A stretch of 64,000 nucleotides of DNA, from NCBI GenBank assembly GCA_028224375.1, contig JAOIVW010000011.1, forward strand, positions 1-64,000, given 5' to 3'. The DNA is from Hellea sp. Lineage in GTDB: Bacteria > Pseudomonadota > Alphaproteobacteria > Caulobacterales > Maricaulaceae. Positions within the stretch are counted from its first letter, which is position 1, and each line of letters begins with the position of its first letter. Shown here one piece after another: positions 26,014-34,700 of this stretch. A model generated the notes under the pieces. The model searched no databases and had not been told where the DNA came from. It saw only the letters and a program-made list of their open reading frames with translations. A program made the position numbers and the translations under genes.

Positions 26014-26188
26014 GAAACTTTTGAAAAGTATTGCTGACGATATGTCGGCCGTTAAAAAGCTAATGATTTTAGACTTGGCAAAACAAGGTGTGAGTTTAAC
26101 GAAAATTGCGGCCGCACTTGATGTTCATAAATCTACTGTGGCGAGAATGTTTCCTTCGGGAACGGTAGATGCCGTTGTGAAGGATTAG
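26006..26188 (+). CDS. tiny HTH paralogue 3 (60 residues)
   Basis: Core KKLMILDLAKQGVSLTKIAA then STVARMFPSG. An eight-base overlap with the upstream gene and a strong internal AAGGAAAAG site argue for a real coupled gene rather than a chance frame. Its tail (TVDAVVKD) is less basic than in the other copies. Confidence 0.72.
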   Translation: MDEKLLKSIADDMSAVKKLMILDLAKQGVSLTKIAAALDVHKSTVARMFPSGTVDAVVKD

Positions 26189-26192
26189 GATT

Positions 26193-26375
26193 ATGGAGGA
26201 CAAAGATATTAAGGAGATTAAGGAAACGCTCGCGGATATCAAGAAGCTCTTATTGACGCAGTGTTTAGCTTCTGGACAACCGCAAGAAAATATGGCCAAA
26301 ATATTAAATACATCTCAGGCCTCTATTAGTCGCCTAGCACCTGGCGTCAAAAAAAGTACTGAAAAAATGGAGTAA
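26193..26375 (+). CDS. tiny HTH paralogue 4 (60 residues)
   Basis: Core DIKKLLLTQCLASGQPQENM then ASISRLAPGVKK. It is the most diverged in the turn region but keeps the IKKLL helix and the SISR recognition start. Preceded by GGA four bases after the previous stop. Confidence 0.7.
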   Translation: MEDKDIKEIKETLADIKKLLLTQCLASGQPQENMAKILNTSQASISRLAPGVKKSTEKME

Positions 26376-26378
26376 GCT

Positions 26379-26552
26379 ATGAACGATTTACAAGCACAGG
26401 CTATGATAGAGAATTTGGAAGCAATTAAAAAACTGTTGGTCTTACAGACATTAGATGCTGGGCATACTCAGGACCAAGTGGCCACGGCCTTAGGTATAGG
26501 TCGAAGCTCCGTAAGTAAGATGTTTCCGGGTGGAGTCCCAAAGAAAAAGTAA
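26379..26552 (+). CDS. tiny HTH paralogue 5 (57 residues)
   Basis: A 57-residue gene that common length cut-offs would miss. Translation gives AIKKLLVLQTLDAGHTQDQV then SSVSKMFPGG and a KKK end, matching the paralogue pattern closely. It starts three bases after the preceding stop and ends six bases before the CHAT gene, filling the gap exactly. Confidence 0.72.
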   Translation: MNDLQAQAMIENLEAIKKLLVLQTLDAGHTQDQVATALGIGRSSVSKMFPGGVPKKK

Positions 26553-26558
26553 AATGAA

Positions 26559-27560
26559 ATGGCCAAAAGCGTTTCCGATATCAGATCCAACATTGCGGAA
26601 CAGGTGCAATATGCTGCGGAAATTTTAGGCAGTAAGGGCAGTCACAGGTACTTAGTATTCGAGGCAGTTTACTATCATAAATCACCTAAGAAATCTTTAG
26701 ATGAGATTATTACACGTTGCGGGCTTACTAAAATTCAGGTTCAGAAAGCAGCCGCCGATTTGAAAGCAAAATTTTTGATTTCAAAAACGAAAGAAGCTGG
26801 TGTACATTTTTATCATGTTGACCCAAGTCTCAAGGGGCATAAAAATGAAATACTCTCGTTAGCAGGAAACCCAAAAAAACGAAAATCAATGGCCACTAAA
26901 AGGTCAAAAACCGTACAAGTCGTTCCTGTTAAAGAAGCTTACAAGAAGCGTAGAAGCAGCAGTAAAAAGCCTATCACAGTGCTGTATGCATATTCGAATT
27001 CATCACAGCGGGACTTTTTATATATAGACGATGAAATCAAATCGGTGAAAAAAGAAATTCTATCTTCTAAGTTCCGGGATGATATTGTTGTGGAATTGAG
27101 TCCGTCGGTTGATGCAAAGTCGCTTGTTGAGGGTCTCAATATGTATCGACCAGAGATATTGCACTTTTCAGGCCATAGTGATTTTGCTCACTTAGCGACC
27201 TCTGGAGCTGCTATGTCAGGCAAGCTTAAGCCACTTACTTTCACTGACCTAAGTCATATTATTAGAGCTACAGACGACCCAGTAAAAGTACTTTTGCTCA
27301 ACTCATGCAACAGCATCGGTTCAGCGAATTCTTTAAAAGATAATGTCGATATACTTATTGCGATGAACGATGAGATATCAGATGTTGCTGCGATTGCGTT
27401 TGCTACATCCTTTTACGCTGCTCTATCGAGCCGCCAATCAATTCAAACAGCATTTGATCAAGGCGTAAACGCTATACGGTTTTCGTCTATTTCTGAGGCT
27501 CCCATACCAGAAATTCTATTTAAAGATGGAATCGACCCAAAAAAATATACTCTACGGTAA
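26559..27560 (+). CDS. winged-HTH CHAT-domain protease (caspase-like)
   Basis: A 333-residue protein. Residues 1-90 form a winged helix (LVFEAVYYHKSPKKSLDEII, ITRCGLTKIQVQKAAADLKA); a lysine/arginine-rich linker spans 105-137. Residues 138-333 are a CHAT (caspase-HetF-associated) peptidase domain with the catalytic pair His206 in ILHFSGHSD and Cys250 in LLLNSCNS. SDVAAIAFATSFYAALSSR and SIQTAFDQGVNAIR match the conserved C-terminal helices of CHAT. CHAT proteases act as effectors or activators in bacterial conflict systems, for example cutting gasdermins or acting with type III-E CRISPR. Here neither gasdermin, TPR nor nucleotide-binding partner is adjacent; the only partners are the small HTH proteins. 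Confidence 0.8.
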   Translation: MAKSVSDIRSNIAEQVQYAAEILGSKGSHRYLVFEAVYYHKSPKKSLDEIITRCGLTKIQVQKAAADLKAKFLISKTKEAGVHFYHVDPSLKGHKNEILSLAGNPKKRKSMATKRSKTVQVVPVKEAYKKRRSSSKKPITVLYAYSNSSQRDFLYIDDEIKSVKKEILSSKFRDDIVVELSPSVDAKSLVEGLNMYRPEILHFSGHSDFAHLATSGAAMSGKLKPLTFTDLSHIIRATDDPVKVLLLNSCNSIGSANSLKDNVDILIAMNDEISDVAAIAFATSFYAALSSRQSIQTAFDQGVNAIRFSSISEAPIPEILFKDGIDPKKYTLR

Positions 27561-27996
27561 TTGTTTGCGCTGTTTCTTGTGAAAATAAATCGTCGAAAAA
27601 ATGCCATTACTTGGGTTTCCCGATGATATGTTTTGCCTAAGGCCAGGTCAGGAGGCTATGTACGGGGAGTTCCCGATTTAAAGGCTGGTACTGACTATTT
27701 GAAATCATTGATATCCCGTGAAGAGTAGGAAAGACGCAGATGTTTTCACCTAATCCATATGGCTTACTGGCCTCAAACTATAGGCCTGCAACCATAGCGA
27801 CGCCTCTATTAATACCAAAAGAAATGGTGCCCGAACCTGGAATGTATTAAGTGTTTCGTCTTGTTTCACTCTGTTTAAAATAAACAATAAAATCAATTAC
27901 TTATAATATTTCATGTTGTCTTCTGTCTAAATTGGTTTCATAAAGTTTCTGTCCAAAGTATGGGCAAAAGTATGGGCAAATTAGGGTGCTGATCAG
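27561..27996 (+). other. gap between CHAT and integrase genes with two possible micro-ORFs
   Basis: This 436-base stretch has no gene of ordinary size. Two short frames can be read: 27601-27681 (26 residues, MPLLGFPDDMFCLRPGQEAM start) and 27740-27850 (36 residues, MFSPNPYGLLASNY start, preceded by AGGAAAG). A third frame, open from about 27632 without a start ATG, ends at the TAG of 27726-27728 (VPDLKAGTDYLKSLISREE). These could be micro-proteins, or remnants of one decayed gene broken by frameshifts. I cannot assign any to a family. Confidence 0.3.
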
Positions 27997-29205
27997 ATGG
28001 TTAATAGTATTCACAAGCTTACAAAGAAGCAAATAGAGTCCTTCTCTAAACCAGGCAGGTATAATGATGGTGGCGGCTTATACTTGCATGTGAGAAAAGG
28101 GGGGACAAAAACTTGGATCTACCGTTTCCGTCAAGACAGCAAACTAAAAGAGATGAGTTTGGGGCCTTTGACGCCTGCTAATGATCTGAGAGAAGCTAGG
28201 GTAAAGGCAACACAAACTCGGGAACTCGTTAGAACCGGTGAGAATCCGATAGTCCAAAAGCGTAAAATAAAGAACGAGGTTCAAGAAGTAAGGTCCAAAG
28301 AAAAGTCATTCTCTCAGGTTCTTACCGAGTTTTTTAGCTCTAAGGATAAAACGGGTTATTTCACGACTGAGCAAACCCGGAGAAGGTGGCATTTTTGTCT
28401 TAATACACATGCTAGGAAACTTCATAATCTGAGCATATCAGAGATTAAAACTGTCGATGTTTATAAAGTTCTGGAGCCGATTTGGGTTTCAAAAACAGAA
28501 ACGGCTAGCCGTACTAGATTATACATTGAGGCCGTTATGTCATGGGCAAGGACTATGGAGTACCGTGAGGGAGAAAACCCTGCGGCATGGCGTGGTAATC
28601 TCGACCAACTGTTGCCCCCTAAAGAACGAGTATCACCGTCGAAGAATCACCCAGCTCTCGCTTGGCAAGATATACCGGAGCTCATGGCGAGACTCAGGAA
28701 GATGGAGACACCAGCTTCTTTCTTAACCGAGTTCATCATTTTAACGGCGGCTAGGTCCGGTGAGGCCAGAGGGGCCGTGTGGGATGAAATTGACCTTGAT
28801 GGACTTGTATGGGCTGTAACAGCTGAGAGAATGAAAATGAGGCGGCCAAATATGGTGCCACTCACGACCTCAAGCTTACGCCTCATAGAAAATGCAAAGG
28901 GGCTCCATGATGAAATTGTATTCTGCAATCCAAGCAATTCGAGACAGTTCAGTTACAATGCACCTATGGTGGCCTTGCGTAAGTTAGGTTACGAGGGCAT
29001 CACGGTTCATGGGTTCAGATCATCTTTCAAGACCTGGGCTTTGGAGGCGACAAATTATCCAACCCAAGCCGTCGAATTCGCGCTAGCGCATGAAACCAAA
29101 AATACGGTTGAAAGAGCATATATTCGAGGCAACAAAATGTTGGATAAGCGCCGAGACCTGATGAAGTCATGGGATGACTTTTGTTGCGGCAAAACGACTT
29201 TATAA
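27997..29205 (+). CDS. tyrosine-type integrase of the P4/DUF4102 family
   Basis: A 402-residue site-specific recombinase. The N-terminal arm-binding domain (RYNDGGGLYLHVRKGGTKTW, FRQDSKLKEMSLGP) is the P4-type integrase N-terminus. A core-binding helical domain follows, and the catalytic domain shows AARSGEARGAVWDEID (Arg), HGFRSSFKTWA (His-x-x-Arg), LAHETKNTVERAYIRG (His and Tyr nucleophile). All five catalytic residues are present, so it looks active. Such integrases mobilise islands into tRNA genes. It lies downstream of the HTH-CHAT operon and likely belongs to the same island. Confidence 0.9.
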   Translation: MVNSIHKLTKKQIESFSKPGRYNDGGGLYLHVRKGGTKTWIYRFRQDSKLKEMSLGPLTPANDLREARVKATQTRELVRTGENPIVQKRKIKNEVQEVRSKEKSFSQVLTEFFSSKDKTGYFTTEQTRRRWHFCLNTHARKLHNLSISEIKTVDVYKVLEPIWVSKTETASRTRLYIEAVMSWARTMEYREGENPAAWRGNLDQLLPPKERVSPSKNHPALAWQDIPELMARLRKMETPASFLTEFIILTAARSGEARGAVWDEIDLDGLVWAVTAERMKMRRPNMVPLTTSSLRLIENAKGLHDEIVFCNPSNSRQFSYNAPMVALRKLGYEGITVHGFRSSFKTWALEATNYPTQAVEFALAHETKNTVERAYIRGNKMLDKRRDLMKSWDDFCCGKTTL

Positions 29206-29218
29206 ATTTTGACTGTGT

Positions 29219-29233
29219 AGGACTGAAAATCCT
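29219..29233 (+). other. tRNA-anticodon-arm-like word, attachment-site candidate
   Basis: Just 14 bases after the integrase stop, AGGACTGAAAATCCT reproduces the anticodon stem-loop of tRNA-Phe (GAA). GGTTCGAA, as in a T-loop, follows at about 29267. P4-type integrases commonly use anticodon or T-loop segments of tRNA genes as att cores. A full tRNA cannot be folded here. No second copy was located in the window by eye, so this is a hypothesis. Confidence 0.3.
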
Positions 29234-29536
29234 GATTGTCTGAGGGTGAAAAGTTTTAAAGATTTGGGTTCGAAGCGGCGACCAATTCGGCTTATGGGCA
29301 AAGCGGAAGTCAGGGATAATTTAATCTGATGCCTTAAATTCCCCGAAAGTAGGCGTTAGCCATAGGCTTAAAACGCCCAAAAATGCGGACCTATGTAGCA
29401 TACACACCAACACAAAAACCAAAAAAAAAGCTCCTTTACGCCCATGACACACCTACTCTCGCTTCGACCCAATCCGATGAAACGAAATATATTGACATCA
29501 ATAATACTCCTATCCTTCGGGGCCTTCAAATAGCAC

Positions 29537-29881
29537 TTAATCTGCGGCCCTTCTAAAGCCTTCAGGCGTATATTCACGCTGCCGCCGAATCTCATAAATG
29601 CCGGGTTTAATTTCCAGTGATTCATGTGTGTCGAACGAGCGGTGATGCTCAAGCACAGCAGGTTGATCGCCTGTGACTTCGAGATAGCCTCTGAATTGAT
29701 CGACCGAAGCATATAGTTTTACTGTAGGCCGTTCTTTAACGCAGTGATTGTGACCCGTCTCACTATGGGCGACAACAAACTGTCCATTTTCAGAATCTAT
29801 CTGTTTGAGTCCTTCAGGAAGTTTATCGACTTTTAGCAAGAGGCAATCACCTTGTGCAGCGGAGTTGTTAAATGTTTTCAT
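29537..29881 (-). CDS. small conserved hypothetical protein, partner of DUF6745-type gene
   Basis: A 114-residue protein with QGDCLLLKVDKLPEGLKQID, VVAHSETGHNHCV and a C-terminal TYEIRR-like end (KPGIYEIRRQREYTPEGFRR). The His-rich HSETGHNH and the beta-rich remainder resemble a small cupin-like fold, but I know no function. It lies 12 bases after the larger DUF6745-type gene on the same strand; homologues I recall show the same pairing. Confidence 0.6.
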   Translation of the reverse strand: MKTFNNSAAQGDCLLLKVDKLPEGLKQIDSENGQFVVAHSETGHNHCVKERPTVKLYASVDQFRGYLEVTGDQPAVLEHHRSFDTHESLEIKPGIYEIRRQREYTPEGFRRAAD

Positions 29882-29893
29882 TTCAGGTCCTTT

Positions 29894-31204
29894 CTAGGTT
29901 CTGACTTCGGGTTGATATTGTTCAGGCGATAGCCCCCACGTCCAAGCATTGGCTTGACGCGCAGTGGTCATTTCTGGCGGCACAGGGATGGCAAAGTCTC
30001 GGCCAGTGCCGCATGTTACACGTAGGAACTTTTGAGCTTCAAAGTTGATAGAAGCTTCTACAAGTTCTCCAATTTCTGGGTCTATATCTTTATCGATCGT
30101 ATCAACGTCGAGTTCATTGAGAATGTTTTCCCATCCCAACATTTCACAAGCGATACGACGGTGCTCCCCATTACGCATATATAAGGCATCAGATGCAGAG
30201 GGCTTATTTTGTATCCACTCTTCTGGAAAAATCATACCATTCCATGCGTGAACAGAAAATCCGTCCGAGTATTCGATAGCAGGCCCAGTTTCACAATGAA
30301 GCCTCCCGCGCTCATCTAGATTTATTTGGCTATGCCGGTCTGATATAAAACAAATGTTTTCATAGGGCATCATCCAGCCTGAATGCTGCATAAGTTCAAA
30401 TAAATCAGACTGCATATGAGTAGGAGTTGCCTTGCCTGTAATGCCACAAAAAAGACGGAAAGGCTCAAAGCTTAAGTTTTGCTGACACTGAAGCGATGAT
30501 TTCAACTCCATCCGCTGTATTTTGGCCCCTCTATTGTAACCACTATAGCCGCCCCTATCGAAGTATTTATCATTGAAGACAAAACGCGACCAACTTTCTA
30601 CAACCCCATCTCTACTCATATGGATTGCGATTTTTAATCTTACGATATCTGAGACATTTACCGGACTCGAGCTGCCTAAAAAATCAAGCTTAGGGCTTGA
30701 ATCGTACATTTTTTCCCAGCTAAATTCGTCAGCTCCTTCATAGACATTAATGGCATCTAGAGCGCTTGGCCCTGTAGGTCTGTCGCCGAACTGCCAACCG
30801 CTTTTAAGGATGCTTTGAACGGCGCCTAGACGAAAAGGCGTATTGTCGTAGGAATTATTATCTTCAACCCAAGTCTGCCATGGGGTGCCTCTGTCTTTTT
30901 TGGAAAACTTATCTACGCATATTTTAGCAAAAAGGGACTCTAATGGACTTTGAGTCCAAATTATCAAAGGCGCCGCCAATCCCGCACGCCTATAGATAAT
31001 ATTGACGGCGGCACGGGCTTTGTCTTTATTTATAGAATGCGTTGATAAAACATTGGCGCGACAAAGCTTATGATGCTTATCACGAGTCAATGTCTCGCTG
31101 GTTAGCAAGTCTTCCAGCCCTTCAAGAGGGCTGACATGCAACGGCGTATCACGGGGGCTCCGCCTGTTAGAGGCGGGCGTTATATGCGTCAATTCCATTG
31201 CCAT
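29894..31204 (-). CDS. DUF6745-type protein
   Basis: A 436-residue protein. I place the start at ATG 31204 (MAMELTHITPASN), with GAGGAG seven bases upstream; the open frame reaches 31273 but crosses the leader hairpin region. The C-terminal third carries LHCETGPAIEYSDGFSVHAW, NGMIFPEEWIQNKPSASDAL and MRNGEHRRIACEMLGWE, the pattern of DUF6745. The rest contains tryptophan-rich helical segments. Function unknown; it is co-directional with the 114-residue partner gene and preceded by a structured leader with its own terminator. Confidence 0.65.
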   Translation of the reverse strand: MAMELTHITPASNRRSPRDTPLHVSPLEGLEDLLTSETLTRDKHHKLCRANVLSTHSINKDKARAAVNIIYRRAGLAAPLIIWTQSPLESLFAKICVDKFSKKDRGTPWQTWVEDNNSYDNTPFRLGAVQSILKSGWQFGDRPTGPSALDAINVYEGADEFSWEKMYDSSPKLDFLGSSSPVNVSDIVRLKIAIHMSRDGVVESWSRFVFNDKYFDRGGYSGYNRGAKIQRMELKSSLQCQQNLSFEPFRLFCGITGKATPTHMQSDLFELMQHSGWMMPYENICFISDRHSQINLDERGRLHCETGPAIEYSDGFSVHAWNGMIFPEEWIQNKPSASDALYMRNGEHRRIACEMLGWENILNELDVDTIDKDIDPEIGELVEASINFEAQKFLRVTCGTGRDFAIPVPPEMTTARQANAWTWGLSPEQYQPEVRT

Positions 31205-31256
31205 GGGTATCTCCTCTATCTGGCGGATGGGGTTTATTAGCCACGAGAGGAGAATT

Positions 31257-31281
31257 AAAAAAAAGCGCCTCAAGGGGCGCT
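31257..31281 (-). terminator. intrinsic terminator (leftward)
   Basis: The six-base stem AGCGCC/GGCGCT with a short loop is followed on the minus strand by eight T residues. It may end the putative small RNA or the dnaE2 transcript, whose stop is 490 bases upstream. Confidence 0.65.
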
Positions 31282-31396
31282 CATCACAGTTAAACCTGTA
31301 TGTTCACCCTTATACCACAAGCGAGCATAACGCTCGCTTTGAACGCGTGAGACTAACATCTTCACGTACGATTGGTGAGTAGGTCATGATTAACAT
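31257..31396 (-). ncRNA. putative small RNA or attenuated leader upstream of DUF6745-type gene
   Basis: On the minus strand TTGACT (31425-31430) and TAATGA (31403-31408), 16 bases apart, form a promoter candidate. About 60 bases on comes a perfect eight-base hairpin (31319-31326 with 31332-31339). A GC-rich hairpin then sits at 31264-31281, followed by eight uridines (31257-31264), a textbook intrinsic terminator. The roughly 140-nucleotide product would end 53 bases before the DUF6745-type start, so it could be a free small RNA or a leader that controls read-through. Confidence 0.35.
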
Positions 31397-31771
31397 GAAA
31401 CCTCATTAACCAAGATTCGTTTAAAGTCAATACTTGGGGTGTTGTCACGCTTACTAAGCCATCTTAAGGATTTCTTGAATCACTCATTAAACACAAGATT
31501 GCCGTTATAGAGACCATTCAAAGGTTCGATTTTTGTTCCAAAAGTGTCGTTTTTAGGCTGGCTGCGCAACACAGACCCTCCATAATTGGATTATTGGGCG
31601 ACAACGGCCTCTCGTCCAATGTACGCAATGAGGATAACCGCGACATCAGGTAACCAAAAAATAAATGTTGTCGTCCAATACTGATAATATGAACACGTTG
31701 GGTCAACTTTACTTTGGAGCTACCCATTAATTCGTCCCTCTTGTTTCATTTTCGAAATCTATCATAATCTC
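31397..31771. other. intergenic region downstream of dnaE2
   Basis: Apart from the promoter candidate at 31403-31430 I see nothing that can be supported. A 69-codon leftward frame (31518-31727) has no recognisable domain and no good ribosome site. Confidence 0.4.
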
Positions 31772-34700
31772 TCAATGAAAATCCCGGCTTGGAAACAACT
31801 TTCTTGCTTGTGACCTTGGATGATTGCCAGAGCCGTGTGCATAGTAGCCAGACACAGTTTTGCGGTCGCGAGAGCGGTCAGTTTGGTCTTTTGGCCTAGC
31901 GGGCTTAGGCACGTGTGATGCTTTCTGGTTTTTAGAAAGTGTCGTTGAGGAATTTACAGGACTTCGGACGTGGTCGGCATTATCGTGAGCGGGATAGATC
32001 TTATCAGTTCCATCACCAAGGCTATCTAGAAGATATGACACGTCTTCAATTCTTTCTGAGATTATATGCGTGACGATGCCTTCTCGTTGTAGAGTTCCAT
32101 ATATGCGTAAAAGCCTTCCGGCCATAACTTCGGCGCGGTACTTTTCAAACATTGTATTCCACACAATGATGTTTGAGACGCCTGTGTCATCCTCAAGCGT
32201 TAAAAATATGACGCCTGATGCTGTCCCGGGCCTTTGCCGCGTAACAACAAGACCTGTGACGATGACGGGGCTATTATTTTCATGATTGCGGACATCTTCT
32301 GCCAAAGTGCGAGGGCCTAATTGTTCACTCAGAAGAGCCACAGGATGCTCGCGCAATGTCAATCTTGTGGCGACATAGTCCTCATAGACCTGCTGACTTT
32401 TTGTGAGTTCTGGAAGCAGAGATGCAATATCGGGCAGGCCTTCTCCAACCGCCGCAAATAAGGGTAGGGCACCCGTTCGCGGCAAAGCTTTGACCTGCCA
32501 CAAAGCCTCACGGCGATTAAGGCCGTAGCAGTGAAACGCGTCCGCATGAGCAAGTTTGGAAAGCGCGCGCTGCGTAATGCCTGCGCGGCGCCAGACAGCA
32601 TCTATAGATTGATACCCATTACCTCTGGCTGCTGTAATCCACCGAGCCTCTTGTTCGGGCATGCCTTTTATTTGGCGGTATCCTAGCCTTACGGCTAGAG
32701 CGCCGTCCCCATCAGGCTCCAACGTACAGTCCCAATAGCTATGCTCGATACTGACAGGAAGAACACGAATATTGTGGCGCTCCATGTCTTGTACGATTTG
32801 TGCGGGCGCATAAAACCCCATTGGTTGGGAATTTAGAAGTGCGCACCCAAAGACTTCTGGATGATGGCATTTTAACCAGCAGGAGACATAGACGATTAAA
32901 GCAAAACTAGCCGCGTGACTTTGCGGAAACCCGTAACCGGAAAACCCTTCAAGTTGCCGGAAAACGGCCTCGGCAAAATCAAGCTGATATCCGTTTTCGA
33001 TGCAGCCTTTGATGAAACGTTCTTTATGGATTTGGATGCGGCCCGGACCTGACGAACTTGCTAGAGAACGGCGTAAGTGGTCTGCTTCAGAGGCTGTAAA
33101 ACCAGCCGCTATAGAGGCAATTTCCATAGCTTGTTCCTGGAATAACGGAATGCCCAGCGTTTTTTCAAGAGCAGGTTTAAGATCGTCACTTGGATAGATG
33201 ACCTCCTCTTCGCCGCGCCTTCTTTTAAGGTAGGGGTGCACCATGTCACCTTGGATAGGACCAGGTCTGATAATGGCGACCTCGATGATGAGATCGTAAA
33301 AAGTGCGTGGCCGCATGCGAGGCAGAAACTGCATTTGCGCGCGCGATTCAATTTGAAAAACACCCAGCGTATCAGCAACACAAATCATGTCGTAAACATC
33401 GCTATCTTCTTGGGGGACAGAGGCAATAGAAACATCCAGCCCCTTCCACTGGCGGAGCATGTCAAATCCTTTGCGAATACAGGTGAGCATTCCAAGCGCT
33501 AGGACATCGATTTTCATCATGCCCATGACATCGATATCGTTTTTATCCCACTCAATGATTGTGCGGTCCTCCATAGCGGCATTTTCTATGGGACAAAGCG
33601 CGTCCAGCCTTTGGTTTGTAATGACGAACCCGCCCGTATGCTGCGAAAGGTGACGCGGAAATCCTGTCAATTCTTTGGCAATCTCTAATGTCAGCGCAAC
33701 CCGTCTCGCAGCAGGATTTAAACCGACTCCCTTTGCGCGTTCCTTCGAAAGAGCGCCGTCTCGCCATCCCCAGACCTGGGAGGTGAGGGCATTGATATTA
33801 TCTTCTGACAGTCCCATCGCCTTCGCGGTTTCCCGAATGGCTGAGCGCGTTCTGAAGTGAATAACCGTTGAGCATATTGCTGCGCGTTCACGGCCATATT
33901 TGCGGAAAATATATTGGATGACTTCTTCGCGGCGTTCATGCTCAAAATCTACATCGATATCCGGAGGCTCATTTCTGACTTCCGAAATAAAACGCTCAAA
34001 AACCATATTGATAACGTCAGGGCTTGCCTCAGTAATTCCAAGTGCAAAACATACGACAGAATTAGCAGCTGAACCGCGCCCTTGGCACAGAATGCCTTGA
34101 CCCCGTGCATAGGCAACAATGTCCTGAACGGTTAAAAAGTAGGGCGCATATGAAAGTCTTGCAATAAGGGCTAGTTCTTTTTCAACCAATGCTCGAGTTT
34201 TGAGAGCAACGCCGCCGGGATAACGCCAAACCAGACCCTTTTCTGTAAGCTGTCTAAGCCGTGTGTCAGGATCAATCCCATTTAAAACTTCATCAGGATA
34301 TTCATATTTGATTTCACTAAGCCGAAATTTACATGTCTCGGCAATGCGCAGCGTATTTCTAATAGCATCTGAATAACCCACGAAAAGGCGGCGCATCGCA
34401 AATTCGGGCTTTAAACGCCTTTCTGCATTAAGAAGTGCATTCTGTCCGATTTGGTCAATCGTTTTACCTAGTCTGATACACGTCAATATATCAGCTATGC
34501 GCCGCCGTTTAGCGTCATGCATTAAAACACCCCCAAGCGCGACTACCGGAATGTTTTTCGCAACAGCCAGATCATTGATTTGAGCAAAACGTGTAGTGTC
34601 CCAACCGTCGTAATAGGCGGCTATGCCAATGTAAAAATCCTGTCCAAATGCATTTGCTAGGGCGGAGATTTCATTCTTGTAGGCAACAGGATCTTTTAGA

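Noticed and set aside
26559-29205. Gasdermin or CRISPR type III-E partner for the CHAT protease
   Set aside because: No gasdermin-like, TPR, Cas7-like or repeat-array sequence was found next to the CHAT gene.
27997-29300. Complete tRNA gene beside the integrase
   Set aside because: Only an anticodon-arm-like word and a T-loop-like word are present; acceptor and D arms cannot be paired.
31518-31727. Leftward 69-codon frame downstream of dnaE2
   Set aside because: No motif, no convincing start signal, and no linkage to either neighbour.
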